Source: Porticoccaceae bacterium
Lineage (GTDB): Bacteria > Pseudomonadota > Gammaproteobacteria > Pseudomonadales > Porticoccaceae
Length of the DNA stretch: 6,974 nt
Assembly: GCA_002591625.1 (NCBI GenBank)
Contig: PCDB01000031.1
Location: 82,247 to 89,220 of the forward strand
Direction of reading: 5' to 3'
Shown here: piece after piece, positions 6,657 through 6,974 of the stretch
Numbering within the stretch: the first letter of the stretch is position 1
Layout of the letters: each line of letters begins with the position of its first letter
Made by a program: the position numbers and the translations under genes
Notes under the pieces: generated by a model
What the model saw: the letters and a program-made list of their open reading frames with translations, nothing else
Databases searched by the model: none
Told to the model about the DNA's origin: nothing

Positions 6657-6712
6657 TTCCGCAATACATAGCTAAGTAGTGAGTTTGTAAAAAGACCTAT
6701 AGATAATCCTTG

Positions 6713-6728
6713 GCGTTTGATGAAACGC
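6713..6728. other. Small perfect hairpin after the hydroxylase gene
   Basis: GCGTTT and AAACGC pair perfectly around a GATG loop, 57 bases after the hydroxylase stop. The position suits a transcript end or an mRNA 3' stem, but no U tract follows (the next bases are ATGACCTCCC), so intrinsic termination is not supported. The symmetry may be chance. Confidence 0.3.
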
Positions 6729-6783
6729 ATGACCTCCCAACGGGCATGTCCGGCAAGCATGCTTCTGAAAAGATCAGGGGTCG

Positions 6784-6796
6784 TATAGTATAAAAT
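6784..6796 (+). promoter_or_regulatory. Possible -10 region for the Hsp70-family gene
   Basis: TATAGTATAAAAT lies 38 to 50 bases before the ATG at 6835 and offers two overlapping -10-like hexamers (TATAGT, TATAAA). No good -35 box at 16 to 18 bases upstream was found, nor a heat-shock sigma-32 pattern. Low confidence; it is listed because the Hsp70 gene probably starts a new transcription unit. Confidence 0.25.
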
Positions 6797-6834
6797 GACT
6801 CTTCCAACTGGTGATTAACCGAAGGCTACGATCT

Positions 6835-6974
6835 ATGACAAGTAAAAAATCTAAAATCGGCATTGGTATAGATTTCGGAACCAGTAACAGCGTAGCCGCT
6901 ATCTATGATGGTGAGCGAACTACTTTGGTACCTCTTGATAATTCTAATGCGGTAATGCCGACGGCTAGCTATGT
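6835..6974 (+). CDS. Hsp70-family ATPase (chaperone-like), 3' partial
   Basis: The first 46 codons are visible. After a short basic start (MTSKKSK) comes IGIGIDFGTSNSVAAIYDG, the phosphate-1 ATP-binding loop that opens the actin/Hsp70 nucleotide-binding domain, followed by a beta-strand region ending in PTASY, where DnaK-type proteins have a similar 'P(S/T)xV' block. DnaK itself reads GIDLGTTNS; the GTSNS form and the divergent following residues suggest an Hsp70 homologue of the YegD or other non-canonical type rather than DnaK. The GAAGG site (6821-6825) is 9 bases before the ATG. The gene is 178 bases from the hydroxylase and probably unrelated to it. Subfamily and length cannot be judged because the gene runs off the window. 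Confidence 0.85.
   Translation, partial: MTSKKSKIGIGIDFGTSNSVAAIYDGERTTLVPLDNSNAVMPTASY

Larger units (their letters stand above)
6657..6834 (+). other. 178-base intergenic stretch before the Hsp70-family gene
   Basis: No confident gene lies here. It contains a perfect 6-bp stem with a 4-base loop (GCGTTT-gatg-AAACGC, 6713-6728), a 10-base palindrome AAGCATGCTT (6755-6764), and an AT-rich TATAGTATAAAAT (6784-6796). Neither hairpin is followed by a T run, so neither is a standard intrinsic terminator. A minus-strand open frame (6620-6760) crosses it and is treated as doubtful. Confidence 0.5.

Noticed and set aside
6720..6788. 22-residue + strand frame (MKRMTSQRACP...)
   Set aside because: Very short, no ribosome site, overlaps the hairpin; no support.

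Overview
The window reads as chromosomal DNA from a Gram-negative, probably marine, gammaproteobacterium. The reasons are a TonB-dependent outer-membrane receptor ending in an aromatic residue, Sec signal peptides on the exported proteins, moderate base composition, and an Ig-like repeat protein of a style common in marine bacteria. The lineage is an inference; nothing in the window fixes a genus. All confident genes lie on the + strand.

Layout. (1) 3-2897, open at the left edge: a very large exported protein made of a signal peptide tail, a cupredoxin domain with a complete-looking type 1 copper site, five Ig-like (DUF5011/HYR-type) repeats of exactly 72 residues with an Asp-rich calcium-loop-like insert between repeats 2 and 3, and a C-terminal imelysin (M75, EfeO/IrpA-like) domain. 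(2) 2960-3349: a small secreted four-cysteine protein of unknown function. (3) 3350-3579: a 230-base gap with no convincing gene. (4) 3580-5742: a FecA-like TonB-dependent receptor without an N-terminal signalling domain. (5) 5757-6656: a membrane fatty acid hydroxylase/sterol desaturase family protein, 14 bases after the receptor and almost certainly cotranscribed with it. (6) 6657-6834: a 178-base gap with small palindromes. (7) 6835 to the right edge: the first 46 codons of an Hsp70-family ATPase, probably a separate unit.

How the genes may work together. Cupredoxin plus M75 is the architecture of EfeO, the periplasmic part of the EfeUOB iron system. Imelysin-like proteins are linked to iron uptake, and FecA-like receptors import ferric chelates. 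The simplest reading is a metal (probably iron) acquisition locus. In it, an exported copper/iron-binding protein, held away from an anchor or partner by an Ig-like stalk, and a small cysteine protein serve a TonB-dependent receptor. The membrane hydroxylase may modify a lipid or a lipidic ligand connected with the receptor. The domain assignments are firm to moderate. The joint function is inference, and no Fur box was recognised by eye to support iron regulation.
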